A stretch of DNA of 64,000 bases. Origin: Salinicoccus luteus DSM 17002 (GTDB lineage: Bacteria; Bacillota; Bacilli; Staphylococcales; Salinicoccaceae). The translations under genes and the position numbers were made by a program. Of this stretch, positions 7,703-14,843 are shown piece by piece (the first letter of the stretch is position 1; every line of letters starts with the position of its first letter). Below the pieces are notes generated by a model. It worked only from the letters and a program-made list of their open reading frames with translations, was not told where the DNA came from and ran no database searches. Location of the stretch: positions 124,001-188,000 of the forward strand of contig NZ_JONV01000006.1 in NCBI RefSeq assembly GCF_000712035.1, in the 5' to 3' direction.

Positions 7703-8445
7703 GGGTCAGGTACTGTACGTTGCAGCGGCCAAAAGATGACATCGAGTGCTTCGACATAGTGTGCGAGCACCGGGTCGCCTTCAATATCACCTGGCAGAAG
7801 TGAGTTGATCCCTCCGATTTCATACACCGCAGATGCACGGGACGGGTTCCAGGGCAGATGGTGGATGCCGACGTGGACGACGGTATCACCCACCGTGTTG
7901 AAGAGGTAGTAGCGCTCCAGGAGCCAGTAGTCGAGTGTGGCAAGCATCGGTTTTTCGGGCTTTGAAATGGATTTGTATTTCCCTTTGAAGTAGGCGGGTG
8001 CTCCGTGTTGACGCTGGCTGTGGTAATGGATCCATCCATTCCTTTCTTCCGCTTTCATACGCGCTTTATAGTAGGGCAGTGTGCCCATGCGGGCACCAAT
8101 CACAGGAATGGCCTTTTCTGCATCCAGACTGAAGAAATATATTCCGGGTATGTTTTTGTGTCTCACATATGTCCTGACATTGAGTTCAAGGAAATCGTCG
8201 AAGTATGGAAATTTCGGCAGGCCCCTGAACTGCATATCCCGTACCTGAAAGGGGAAGACGGAGAGCCAGGCATAGCCGTCATATATATCAAGTTCAAGCT
8301 CCTTGGGCACATGGGGTGAAAGTTCATCCGGATCCACCGGAATGTGCATGCATAATAGTTTTTCCCATCGCTGATACAGTGTCCAGGGACCATGGGGCAA
8401 TGGTGCGTTCCTATGTTCGGTGAAGTTCAGCAATTCCTGTTTCAT
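7693..8445 (-). CDS. DUF2071 (YqjF-like) protein
   Basis: This 250-residue cytosolic protein has the DUF2071 pattern: an N-terminal WTLYQRWEKLLCMHIPVDPD, then LPKFPYFDDFLELNVRTYV and a GIYFFSLDAEKAIPVIGAR block. The biochemical role of the family is unknown. The start at 8445 follows GGAGG by 7 nt; the longer upstream frame has no such site. The gene overlaps the convergent STAS-like gene at its 3' end, and a sigma-B-like promoter lies 28-53 bp upstream. Confidence 0.8.
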   Translation of the reverse strand: MKQELLNFTEHRNAPLPHGPWTLYQRWEKLLCMHIPVDPDELSPHVPKELELDIYDGYAWLSVFPFQVRDMQFRGLPKFPYFDDFLELNVRTYVRHKNIPGIYFFSLDAEKAIPVIGARMGTLPYYKARMKAEERNGWIHYHSQRQHGAPAYFKGKYKSISKPEKPMLATLDYWLLERYYLFNTVGDTVVHVGIHHLPWNPSRASAVYEIGGINSLLPGDIEGDPVLAHYVEALDVIFWPLQRTVPDPYS

Positions 8446-8472
8446 GTTTTCCCTCCGTCCTTTTCTATTTGT

Positions 8473-8498
8473 ATAGCCTTGAATCCTTCTGTTCAAAC
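8473..8498 (-). promoter_or_regulatory. Sigma-B-like promoter for DUF2071 gene
   Basis: On the minus strand, GTTTGA (8493-8498), a 14-bp spacer and GGCTAT (8473-8478) form a weaker sigma-B-like pair, with one -10 base off consensus. It is back to back with the DUF2512 promoter. Confidence 0.4.
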
Positions 8499-8503
8499 CA
8501 TAT

Positions 8504-8528
8504 GTTTCACCCTTATGATGCCGGGTAG
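8504..8528 (+). promoter_or_regulatory. Sigma-B-like promoter for DUF2512 gene
   Basis: GTTTCA (8504-8509), a 13-bp spacer and GGGTAG (8523-8528) match the architecture of the promoter at 7288-7312, with identical -10 hexamer and spacing. It lies 42 bp before the DUF2512 start. Confidence 0.6.
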
Positions 8529-8569
8529 AGATGGAATAGACTAAGATTAATAGAATGGAGGCGAAAGAG

Positions 8570-8950
8570 ATGGAACATGTAAAGGCGTTACTGATTAAAG
8601 CTGTTATGACACTTGCTGTCTTATGGATTGTACTTGGCGCCGGATACGGCATGGACTTCTGGCCAATGATTCTGATTACGACTGTTGTTCTTGGAGTCAT
8701 TTCCTACTTTGCAGGCGATCTTGGCATACTGCCGGCAGCAGGCAACATGGTCGCTACAATTTCCGACCTCGTTCTTACTTTTCTTGTAGTATGGCTGCTT
8801 GGCCTGTTGATGACTGATATATCAGGCGGCACAGTTGCAATGGCAGCTCTTATTTCTGCGGTTGTCATTGCCGTCGGAGAGTATCTGTTCCACATGTATA
8901 TGCTGAAAAGCGGCCCCGTGGCACATGAAAGAGCAAACACTAAAGTTTGA
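8570..8950 (+). CDS. DUF2512 (YndM-like) membrane protein
   Basis: The protein of 126 residues has four hydrophobic helices and the DUF2512 pattern: VKALLIKAVMTLAVLW, FAGDLGILPAAGN in the short loop, and a C-terminal YLFHMYML helix. The function of the family is unknown. The ATG at 8570 is chosen over 8555 because the upstream ATG is part of the GGAGG ribosome site. A sigma-B-like promoter suggests induction under general stress. It ends at a terminator. Confidence 0.75.
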   Translation: MEHVKALLIKAVMTLAVLWIVLGAGYGMDFWPMILITTVVLGVISYFAGDLGILPAAGNMVATISDLVLTFLVVWLLGLLMTDISGGTVAMAALISAVVIAVGEYLFHMYMLKSGPVAHERANTKV

Positions 8951-8980
8951 TGAGTACCGCATTTTAAAGGTTGCCATATT

Positions 8981-9018
8981 AACCCCGTGTGGCTGATAGA
9001 ACAGCACCGGGGTTTTCT
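8981..9018 (+). terminator. Rho-independent terminator after DUF2512 gene
   Basis: AACCCCG (8981-8987) pairs with CGGGGTT (9008-9014), with an inner GCTG/CAGC stem, followed by a short T-run. Confidence 0.7.
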
Positions 9019-9063
9019 TGCTACGTATTCATTTAAAAAATATATCAGGAAAAAGGTGAAACC

Positions 9064-9753
9064 ATGGAAGATATGCTTACTTATGTGGTCAAGCTCACGA
9101 CCGGTCTGATCGGCGTCATCATCGTGATCAGGCTGCTCGGCAAGAAGGAAATGGCCCAGATTACACCCCTTGATTTTGTTTATGCGTTGATTCTCGGCAG
9201 CGTCGTCGAAGAGGCCCTGTACGAAACGACAATGCCATTCTATGAAATGCTTTTTGCGCTCGCTTATTGGGCACTGCTGATATACGTGATAGAAAAATTT
9301 GCATTGAAGAACGAGCGTTTCAGAAGAGTGATGAAAGGCAAACCTGAACTATTGATCAATGATGGCATCATCGATGTTAAAGTGATGGATAAGAATAACA
9401 TGGATGTGGATGAAGTGCGTGAACTGTTGCGGATGCAGAAGATCTTTTCATTGAAAAGTGTCAAGTATGCAGTGCTTGAGAACAGCGGCATGCTGTCTGT
9501 CATACAATATGCGAGTGAAGAGCCCGCAGTCAGGAGGGACCTGAAGGGTGATGATGAATATGACGAGAACGAAGTCACCCATCTGTTCGTCGATGCCGGA
9601 AAAATAGAACATGAAGAGCTGAAGCGGGCTGGATTTGATGAGGAGTGGCTCCGGGAGAAGCTTGAAAAGGATACCGATTATGATGTCGATGAGGTATATT
9701 TTGCAGAATGGAACAGGAACACAGGATTTTTTGCTCAGGCCAAAGATAAATGA
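9064..9753 (+). CDS. DUF421 (YetF-like) membrane protein, second copy
   Basis: This 229-residue protein has three N-terminal helices with the family motifs VIRLLGKKEMAQITPLDFVYALILGS and, later, GKPELLINDGIIDVKVMDKNNMDVDEVRELLR, which form the usual DUF421 alpha/beta domain. A C-terminal acidic extension of about 60 residues is absent from the first copy at 217-750. AAAGGTG precedes the ATG. The role is unknown. Confidence 0.85.
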   Translation: MEDMLTYVVKLTTGLIGVIIVIRLLGKKEMAQITPLDFVYALILGSVVEEALYETTMPFYEMLFALAYWALLIYVIEKFALKNERFRRVMKGKPELLINDGIIDVKVMDKNNMDVDEVRELLRMQKIFSLKSVKYAVLENSGMLSVIQYASEEPAVRRDLKGDDEYDENEVTHLFVDAGKIEHEELKRAGFDEEWLREKLEKDTDYDVDEVYFAEWNRNTGFFAQAKDK

Positions 9754-9840
9754 TATGTGAAAATTCCAAAATAATTGAGTCTATTGTGTTACTATATTAA
9801 AAGGATTTTCTTGAGAATAAAAGTGAAAGGTGTTTTTAAT

Positions 9841-11019
9841 ATGACGCTTGACTCTCATATAGTGGAAGAAGTTGTTGAATTCAGAAGGCAGCTGCATAGG
9901 AATCCTGAACTGAGCGGAGAGGAACAGAAGACCTCACAGCGCATCCAGGAAAAACTGGATGCGCTTGGTGTGCCTTATGAGACCGGATTCGCAGGAACCG
10001 GCGTCCTTGGAATCATCGAAGGAGAGAAACCAGGGCCGACCATCGGGCTCAGGGCTGACATTGACGCGTTGCCGATCATGGAAAGTTCTGGTGAGGCATT
10101 TTCCTCTGAAAAGGATGGTGTGATGCATGCATGTGGCCATGATGCGCACACCGCGATGCTCTTCGGTACTGCGAAGTATCTGTTGCAGCGCCGTGATGAA
10201 ATCGAAGGTAAAGTTCTGCTCGTTTTCCAGCCGGCTGAAGAGCAGTCGCCGACAGGCGGGTCGAAGCAGATGATGGAGGATGGCGTATTCGATGAACACG
10301 AGCCGGAGGTGCTGATTGCCCAGCATGTATGGCCTCAGCTGCCTGTTGGCCAGTTCGGGGTGATGGCCGGGCCGATTATGGGAAACTCAGACCGCTTTAA
10401 AATCAAAGTGACAGGGTCCGGCGGCCATGCCTCCATGCCGCACGACACCATTGACGCCATCGTCGCCGCCAACCAGATTGTGACCAGCCTGCAGACCATC
10501 GCCAGCCGGAATGCCAATCCATTCGACCCGGCAGTGGTCACGGTAGGGAAGTTCAATGCAGGATTTCAGTACAATGTCATTGCGGAAACGGCAGAACTGG
10601 AAGGCACCATCCGCACACAGAGTGACGAAATGAAGCAGAAGCTGAAGAGGCGGTTCTTCGAGATTGTGGAGAATGTCGCCGAAGCGATGGATGCCAAAGT
10701 CGATATTACTTATCTGGATGGATATCCTGCGACCGTCAATGACGCCGAATGGGCGGAACAGGTTCATTCCACAGTAAGCAGCATGTATGGGGAGACGGCC
10801 CTGCCAACATTGACACCAAGTCTCGGTGGAGAGGATTTCAGCAGGTTCCTGCAGAAATACCCGGGTGTCTACTACTGGCTCGGCAGCTCTGTTGGAGAAG
10901 GGCAGAAACCGTTGCACAATCCTTCATTCAGGTTCAATGAAGAGGCGATTCCCTACGGCATCGAAGCCATGACGCAAGTTGCGATCGATACGCTGCAGAC
11001 ACTCAAGAATAAAAGCTAG
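9841..11019 (+). CDS. M20 family amidohydrolase
   Basis: This 392-residue enzyme of the M20/HipO (N-acyl-amino-acid or hippurate hydrolase-like) family has the metal-binding blocks GLRADIDALPI, HACGHDAHTAMLFG and FQPAEE, and a lid domain around GSGGHASMPHDTIDA. It should hydrolyse an N-acyl or amide bond of an amino-acid derivative in the cytosol. The ATG at 9841 follows AAAGGTG; the 22-codon open extension upstream is not supported. It may be transcribed with the DUF421 gene, 87 bp upstream. Confidence 0.88.
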   Translation: MTLDSHIVEEVVEFRRQLHRNPELSGEEQKTSQRIQEKLDALGVPYETGFAGTGVLGIIEGEKPGPTIGLRADIDALPIMESSGEAFSSEKDGVMHACGHDAHTAMLFGTAKYLLQRRDEIEGKVLLVFQPAEEQSPTGGSKQMMEDGVFDEHEPEVLIAQHVWPQLPVGQFGVMAGPIMGNSDRFKIKVTGSGGHASMPHDTIDAIVAANQIVTSLQTIASRNANPFDPAVVTVGKFNAGFQYNVIAETAELEGTIRTQSDEMKQKLKRRFFEIVENVAEAMDAKVDITYLDGYPATVNDAEWAEQVHSTVSSMYGETALPTLTPSLGGEDFSRFLQKYPGVYYWLGSSVGEGQKPLHNPSFRFNEEAIPYGIEAMTQVAIDTLQTLKNKS

Positions 11020-11091
11020 CTCTACATTGTCGCTTCCAATGTTATTCTGCACTGATTTAGACCATGACTTGCACTATAGTTAAAAACCAGC

Positions 11092-11438
11092 TTATCTTTT
11101 AATCTCCTGGTCTGGTGTAAGGTTGGAAGAATCGTCATCCACTTCCTCATTCTCCGTTCCAGGCGCCTCATATTCAGTAATCTCTTCGTCCTGCTCATCA
11201 CCGAAGAAGAGGCCTGACCTGACATGATATAAAAAAACGAGTATGGCAATGAAAGCGATGAGAATCAGGCATCTATGGATGTCTGATTTTTTAGTTGCCT
11301 CATGTTGGCCTTTTGCCCCCGTCTGCCGCCTGGTCTTCTTATCTTCCTTTATCGACTCTTCGTCCTGGTTGTCATAAATGCTCCGGTCATCATCCCAGTT
11401 TATTCCTTATCATCAAACTGATCCCTCTTGCCATTCAT
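11092..11438 (-). pseudogene. Frameshifted small membrane-anchored protein
   Basis: An ATG at 11438 with an AGGGGG ribosome site begins MNGKRDQFDDK and then reaches a stop. The next frame continues without a start codon: GINWDDDRSIYDNQDEE, a basic stretch (KKTRRQTGAKGQH), one membrane helix (CLILIAFIAILVFLY) and an acidic tail ending TPDQEIKR. The parts join if one G is restored near 11407-11409. This looks like a single-pass protein of about 115 residues with a basic cytosolic N-terminus and acidic outside tail, broken by a 1-base loss or a sequencing error. No slippery heptamer is seen. Family unknown. Confidence 0.6.
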
Positions 11439-11485
11439 CCAGACCCCCTTTGTGCTTTTTATGTTTTATTACATCTTTTTTTCAA

Positions 11486-11509
11486 ATAAAAAAGCCGCAG
11501 AAGCGGCTT
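11486..11509 (-). terminator. Terminator after the KtrA/KtrC-type gene
   Basis: AAGCCGC (11492-11498) and GCGGCTT (11503-11509) form a stem followed on the minus strand by a T-run, 16 nt after the gene's stop. Confidence 0.8.
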
Positions 11510-11524
11510 GATGATGATGAGAAG

Positions 11525-12181
11525 CTACATCCCTTCTTTTTCAAAACGGTCTATATCTTCGTTCCGGCCAATGATGATCAGAGTGTCCCCTTCATGTATG
11601 ATTTCATCTATGGGGGGAGAGATATTGAATTCTGCTCCCCTCTGGATGCCGACAATCGTGCAGCCATACCTGACCCGGAGATTAAGTTTCTGGAGGGTAA
11701 TGCCATCAATCTTGGGAGTCGCCTCAATCTCTACAATACTGTACTGATCCGACAGTTCTATGAAATCAATCATCTTATCGGAGACGATGTGCTTTGCAAT
11801 CCGCTTGGCCACATCATGGGAGGGCTGTATCACCCGGTCCACGCCGATCTTTTCCAGAACTTTGGTATGGTGGGCATTCTGGGATTTCGTCCATACTTTG
11901 GGAACCCCCATATCCTTTAGAAGGAGGGAGGTCAGTATGCTCGCCTGAAGGTCGTCACCGAAGGAAACAAAAGCATGATTGACATTTCTGACCCCCATAT
12001 CATTCAAAGTCGTTTCGTCAATCTGGGAAATGCGCACCGCGTAAGTTGCCAGGTCGGAATATGCCTTGACCTTGTCCTCATCCTTATCGACAGCGATGAC
12101 CTCTATCCCACTATCGTGGAACGCTTTAACAAGTGTGCCGCCGAATCGTCCCAGGCCGAACACCGCAAAAGATTTTTCCAT
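11525..12181 (-). CDS. ktrC: KtrA/KtrC-type potassium uptake regulatory subunit (TrkA family)
   Basis: This 218-residue cytosolic protein has an N-terminal RCK/TrkA-N Rossmann domain (FAVFGLGRFGGTL, then AVDKDEDKVKAYSDLATYAV) and a TrkA-C domain from about residue 135 (ITLQKLNLRVRYGCTIVGI). Such subunits gate a KtrB/KtrD-type potassium channel in response to ATP/ADP and c-di-AMP. No membrane partner lies nearby, which fits the unlinked ktrC type. The ATG at 12181 is preceded by GGAGGAG; an upstream ATG overlaps that region. Confidence 0.85.
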   Translation of the reverse strand: MEKSFAVFGLGRFGGTLVKAFHDSGIEVIAVDKDEDKVKAYSDLATYAVRISQIDETTLNDMGVRNVNHAFVSFGDDLQASILTSLLLKDMGVPKVWTKSQNAHHTKVLEKIGVDRVIQPSHDVAKRIAKHIVSDKMIDFIELSDQYSIVEIEATPKIDGITLQKLNLRVRYGCTIVGIQRGAEFNISPPIDEIIHEGDTLIIIGRNEDIDRFEKEGM

Positions 12182-12225
12182 GCCTTCTCCTCCAGTTCTC
12201 ATATTGGTTTCCCTATTCGACAGTC

Positions 12226-12254
12226 ATCTTACTCCCACCATGTGCTTTTGTAAA
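12226..12254 (-). promoter_or_regulatory. Sigma-A promoter for the KtrA/KtrC-type gene
   Basis: On the minus strand, TTTACA (12249-12254), a 17-bp spacer and TAAGAT (12226-12231) lie 45 bp before the start codon. Confidence 0.7.
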
Positions 12255-12478
12255 GGAAAATTTCATGATGCGGTCGCTAAGTGAAAAATATAAATAAAAG
12301 GCTTCTGAAAAATAATTTTTGGCCAACGGTTTTTGAGATCTACAACTGTCCAGGTATACTTCCTTATCGTCAGCAATATGTTCCATTTTGCAGAATATGC
12401 ATCTGCCTAGACACAGGACGACTATTCTATATCATTTCTGGAAATGGTGGATAAGAACCTCCACCGAGCGATACAGAT
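12255..12478. other. Non-coding stretch at the left edge of the phage island
   Basis: There is no supported gene in these 224 bp. One small hairpin (GGTGGA/TCCACC, about 12445-12464) is present without a T-run. This is where a left attachment site would be expected, but no repeat matching the right edge (18706-18872) was found beyond an inverted 8-mer. Confidence 0.5.
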
Positions 12479-12934
12479 TTAGCTCTTTTTAATTTTTAAT
12501 GGCTCGAATTCTATGAGATAGCCGTCATATTTTACATAGGATCCAAACTGCCGCTTGTAATCCTCAATCGCTTCCTCAAAGTAGCTTCTGTCAATCTCAA
12601 GGTGCAGACACATCGCATACAGGTCTCCCCAGTGTCCTTTTTCATAGCAGTCGATCAGACTCTCCAGAGGCAGGACGAGTTTTATTCCGACGCGGCGCGC
12701 ACGGATTTCCTGCCTCATGTTGTTGATGTCCTTATAGTTGGTGATATGCCCACTCGATGTATAGTAGTGTCCGATCTCTTCGGCGAGCACCGCTACATTT
12801 TTGTAGTAGTCATTATTTGCGTTAAGCCGTATATTGTCATCGTAGTATAGACCATCCAGACTTTTGGGCATGAGATGGTCATGCATAATATTTACTTCCG
12901 GAACACGTGAAATCAATCTTTCAAGCTGTTGCAC
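12479..12934 (-). CDS. ImmA/IrrE-type metallopeptidase
   Basis: The 151-residue protein has the ImmA/IrrE pattern: LNANNDYYKNVAVLAEEIGHYYTSSG, where EEIGH takes the place of HExxH as in many phage ImmA proteins, and then the RARRVGIKLVLPLESL segment. ImmA proteins cleave the neighbouring repressor to release the prophage. The GTG at 12934 follows AAGGTG, 9 nt after the repressor stop, so the two are one operon. Confidence 0.8.
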   Translation of the reverse strand: MQQLERLISRVPEVNIMHDHLMPKSLDGLYYDDNIRLNANNDYYKNVAVLAEEIGHYYTSSGHITNYKDINNMRQEIRARRVGIKLVLPLESLIDCYEKGHWGDLYAMCLHLEIDRSYFEEAIEDYKRQFGSYVKYDGYLIEFEPLKIKKS

Positions 12935-12943
12935 CTTATCACC

Positions 12944-13273
12944 TTACTTGCCTTTATGCTGGGATTTGATAAACTCGATATACTTTACGATATCATCCAT
13001 CTCTTCTTCGGTAACATCGTCGTCAATGTGCGCGGCGATGGTGTTGATGGGGGCTGTTTCAGTTTCTTTTTCTTCAGTCCATCCCATCAGGAATGCTGGG
13101 GTGGTTCTCAACTTCTCAGCAATCTTCTTCAGTGTAACTGCAGGCATCTTTTCTATATCGCCCCTTTCATATCTGAAGATTGTTGCCCTCGAGACCCCCA
13201 CAAAGTTCGCAAGCGCATCAGCAGAAACGTCCAACTCTTTCCGTCGATGTCTAATTCTTTCCCCTACATCCAT
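12944..13273 (-). CDS. Phage XRE-family repressor (CI-like)
   Basis: The 109-residue protein has an N-terminal helix-turn-helix (GERIRHRRKELDVSADALANFVGVSRATIFRYERG) and a short acidic C-terminal part without a peptidase domain. It is the likely lysogeny repressor, with release depending on the adjacent ImmA. It starts at 13273 after GGAGG and is divergent from the Cro-like gene. Its promoter overlaps an operator copy, suggesting autoregulation. Confidence 0.82.
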   Translation of the reverse strand: MDVGERIRHRRKELDVSADALANFVGVSRATIFRYERGDIEKMPAVTLKKIAEKLRTTPAFLMGWTEEKETETAPINTIAAHIDDDVTEEEMDDIVKYIEFIKSQHKGK

Positions 13274-13312
13274 GGTTTTATCCTCCCCGGATTACCCTTA
13301 ATTTATACTTGT

Positions 13313-13341
13313 ATTATATATATATTGTTGCAGTTACGCAA
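13313..13341 (-). promoter_or_regulatory. Repressor promoter
   Basis: On the minus strand, TTGCGT (13336-13341), a 17-bp spacer and TATAAT (13313-13318) face the repressor gene. The -35 lies inside operator copy O1. Confidence 0.65.
13328..13341. promoter_or_regulatory. Switch operator O1 (degenerate)
   Basis: TTGCAGTTACGCAA is an imperfect inverted repeat related to the O3/O4 sequence. It covers the -35 of the repressor promoter. Confidence 0.5.
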
Positions 13342-13350
13342 CTACATACG

Positions 13351-13364
13351 TCGCATTTATGCAA
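13351..13364. promoter_or_regulatory. Switch operator O2
   Basis: TCGCATTTATGCAA is close to O3 (TCGCATAAACGCGA) and lies 8 bp upstream of the Cro-side -35 element. Confidence 0.6.
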
Positions 13365-13372
13365 TTTATTTA

Positions 13373-13400
13373 TTGACATCACTTCATGTTATGTTACTAT
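13373..13400 (+). promoter_or_regulatory. Early rightward promoter of the phage island
   Basis: TTGACA (13373-13378), a 16-bp spacer and TACTAT (13395-13400) lie 46 bp before the Cro-like gene. Operators O2 and O3 flank it. Confidence 0.65.
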
Positions 13401-13412
13401 TTAATCATTAAG

Positions 13413-13426
13413 TCGCATAAACGCGA
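13413..13426. promoter_or_regulatory. Switch operator O3
   Basis: TCGCATAAACGCGA, an inverted repeat with TCGC/GCGA ends, lies just downstream of the expected transcription start and before the Cro-like ribosome site. The 19 bp AGTCGCATAAACGCGATTA is identical at O4. Confidence 0.7.
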
Positions 13427-13446
13427 TTAAAGGGGAGGTATAAAAA

Positions 13447-13656
13447 ATGGTGGATACATTAAAGCTTAAAGAACTTCTGATCGAGAAAAATATGACGCAG
13501 GAAAAAGTGGCTGCAGCCATTGGAATGGATTGCTCTACATTCTCCAGAAAATTGGATAATAGGGGAGATTTATTCACCATTGGGAAGATCCAAAAGATGG
13601 TGGAGACAATTCCTTTGTCGAAGGAGGAGGCAGCATCTATTTTTTTAACATTATAG
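13447..13656 (+). CDS. Cro-like XRE regulator
   Basis: This 69-residue protein is essentially one helix-turn-helix: LKELLIEKNMTQEKVAAAIG, then CSTFSRKLDN. Size and position opposite the repressor indicate the Cro-type antagonist that opens the early genes. GGGGAGG precedes its ATG. Identical operators lie on both sides of it. Confidence 0.8.
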   Translation: MVDTLKLKELLIEKNMTQEKVAAAIGMDCSTFSRKLDNRGDLFTIGKIQKMVETIPLSKEEAASIFLTL

Positions 13657-13670
13657 TCGCATAAACGCGA
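13657..13670. promoter_or_regulatory. Switch operator O4, directly after the Cro-like gene
   Basis: This is a 14-bp exact copy of O3 (19 bp with flanks) that begins at the first base after the Cro-like stop, TAG at 13654-13656. Between it and the replication gene (13671-13785) there is no supported gene. The position suggests a second control point for the replication genes. Confidence 0.65.
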
Positions 13671-13785
13671 TTATATGAACTTATGAAGACAATGAAAGAG
13701 AGGCAAGGGCAAGAACGTTCTGGAATAGACCGGTGTGACAAGGAATATTCCAAGACAAATTGAGCATGAATCGGAGGCATTCAAT

Positions 13786-14490
13786 ATGGAGAACCATCCA
13801 AGCTATTTTGGTTTCATTACTGCCGATGTGCGGTATGATCCAGACCTTACTGGTGATGAAAAGATATTATATGCAGAAATCACTGCACTATCGAATAAGC
13901 ACGGCTACTGCTACGCAACCAATGACTACTTTTCCAATCTCTTCAGCGTAACGGACGTTACCGTTTCCCGGCGGCTGAAGAGATTGAAGAAAAGGGGGTA
14001 CATCAGCATCATCTATAAAAGAAATGGCACTGTTGTAACGAACAGGAAGATATACCCGTTGACGCAGACGGCAACGGCTGTTGATCATCCTGATAATGGA
14101 CCGTTATCAGACGGGGCACCGGCCGTTAACGGAACGGTTAAAGAGAATAGTATAACTGATAATAATATAACCAGGAATAGTATAAACAATAAAGAACATG
14201 CGCGCTTTGAAGACTTCTATACCCTCTACGACAAGAAGAAGGCGAGGCCAAAAGCTTCCAAGGCGTTTGGGAGGGCCATCAGGAATCATGATTGGGAGAC
14301 CATCAGGACCGGGACCATCGCCTACCTCAAGAGCATCAAAGCGGAGGATGGACGATTCCAGGCATATCCCGCCACCTTCCTGAATGAAGAGCGGTTCCTG
14401 GATGATCACGAATATGTCAAAGGCAATCTGTATGAAGCGGACGGCAAAAAAGCTTCAGAAGGTGAAGACGCCTTTCTGAGTGGATTGTAG
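13786..14490 (+). CDS. Phage replication initiator-like protein (winged helix, SPP1 gp38 position)
   Basis: This 234-residue protein has the N-terminal domain common to phage replisome organisers: SYFGFITADVRYD, LTGDEKILYAEITAL, then a winged helix (YFSNLFSVTDVTVSRRLKRL). A variable polar linker follows, and the C-terminal part from about residue 135 (FEDFYTLYDKKKARPKASKA) resembles a DnaD-like or loader-contact region. It should bind the phage origin and recruit helicase. GGAGG lies 8 nt before the ATG at 13786; earlier starts lack this. It is followed 8 nt later by the helicase-loader-like gene. Confidence 0.75.
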   Translation: MENHPSYFGFITADVRYDPDLTGDEKILYAEITALSNKHGYCYATNDYFSNLFSVTDVTVSRRLKRLKKRGYISIIYKRNGTVVTNRKIYPLTQTATAVDHPDNGPLSDGAPAVNGTVKENSITDNNITRNSINNKEHARFEDFYTLYDKKKARPKASKAFGRAIRNHDWETIRTGTIAYLKSIKAEDGRFQAYPATFLNEERFLDDHEYVKGNLYEADGKKASEGEDAFLSGL

Positions 14491-14498
14491 GTGATTCC

Positions 14499-14843
14499 AT
14501 GAATTATGAAGAAGCAAAAGAAGTGCTGGGCCGCATCAAATCCTATTATCCATCCTTCCTCAATGATGCAGATATCATAACGAAGCAGGCATGGGTGTAC
14601 CAGATCATGAAAGGCGACCGCCACATGACGGTGGCCAAGCTTGATGATTACGCGACCAAAGAAGTTTTTCCGCCAAAACTGGCACACATTGTGTACATCA
14701 GGGAAATGCACAGTGATGACCATATGCAGGCAGATATTGAACGGGTCGAGCGTGAAAAGGCAGACCCAAGGCTGGCGCGTGAACGGAAGGAAAAATTGGA
14801 AAAACTCCAGGCAATGCTCAAGGGAGGTGCTGGTAATGAATGA
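14499..14843 (+). CDS. G39P-like helicase loader/inhibitor
   Basis: The N-terminal 65 residues of this 114-residue protein (EAKEVLGRIKSYYPSF, then KQAWVYQIMKGDRHM and AKLDDYATKEVFPPKLAHI) match the G39P-type loader and inhibitor of phage helicase. The rest is a charged helix. Its location between an initiator and a DnaB-type helicase repeats the SPP1 gene 38-39-40 order. Its end overlaps the helicase start by 8 bp, a sign of translational coupling. Confidence 0.65.
   Translation: MNYEEAKEVLGRIKSYYPSFLNDADIITKQAWVYQIMKGDRHMTVAKLDDYATKEVFPPKLAHIVYIREMHSDDHMQADIERVEREKADPRLARERKEKLEKLQAMLKGGAGNE

Noticed and set aside
11399-11412. Programmed -1 frameshift in the small membrane-protein gene
   Set aside because: No X-XXY-YYZ slippery heptamer or following stem is present, so a mutation or sequence error is more likely.
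13713-13720. Palindrome GAACGTTC as a LexA/SOS box
   Set aside because: The Bacillota LexA site needs GAAC-N4-GTTC; here the half-sites are fused, so it does not fit.
13683-13763. 26-codon ORF between cro and the initiator gene
   Set aside because: It has no ribosome binding site, and the initiator's own site lies just downstream.
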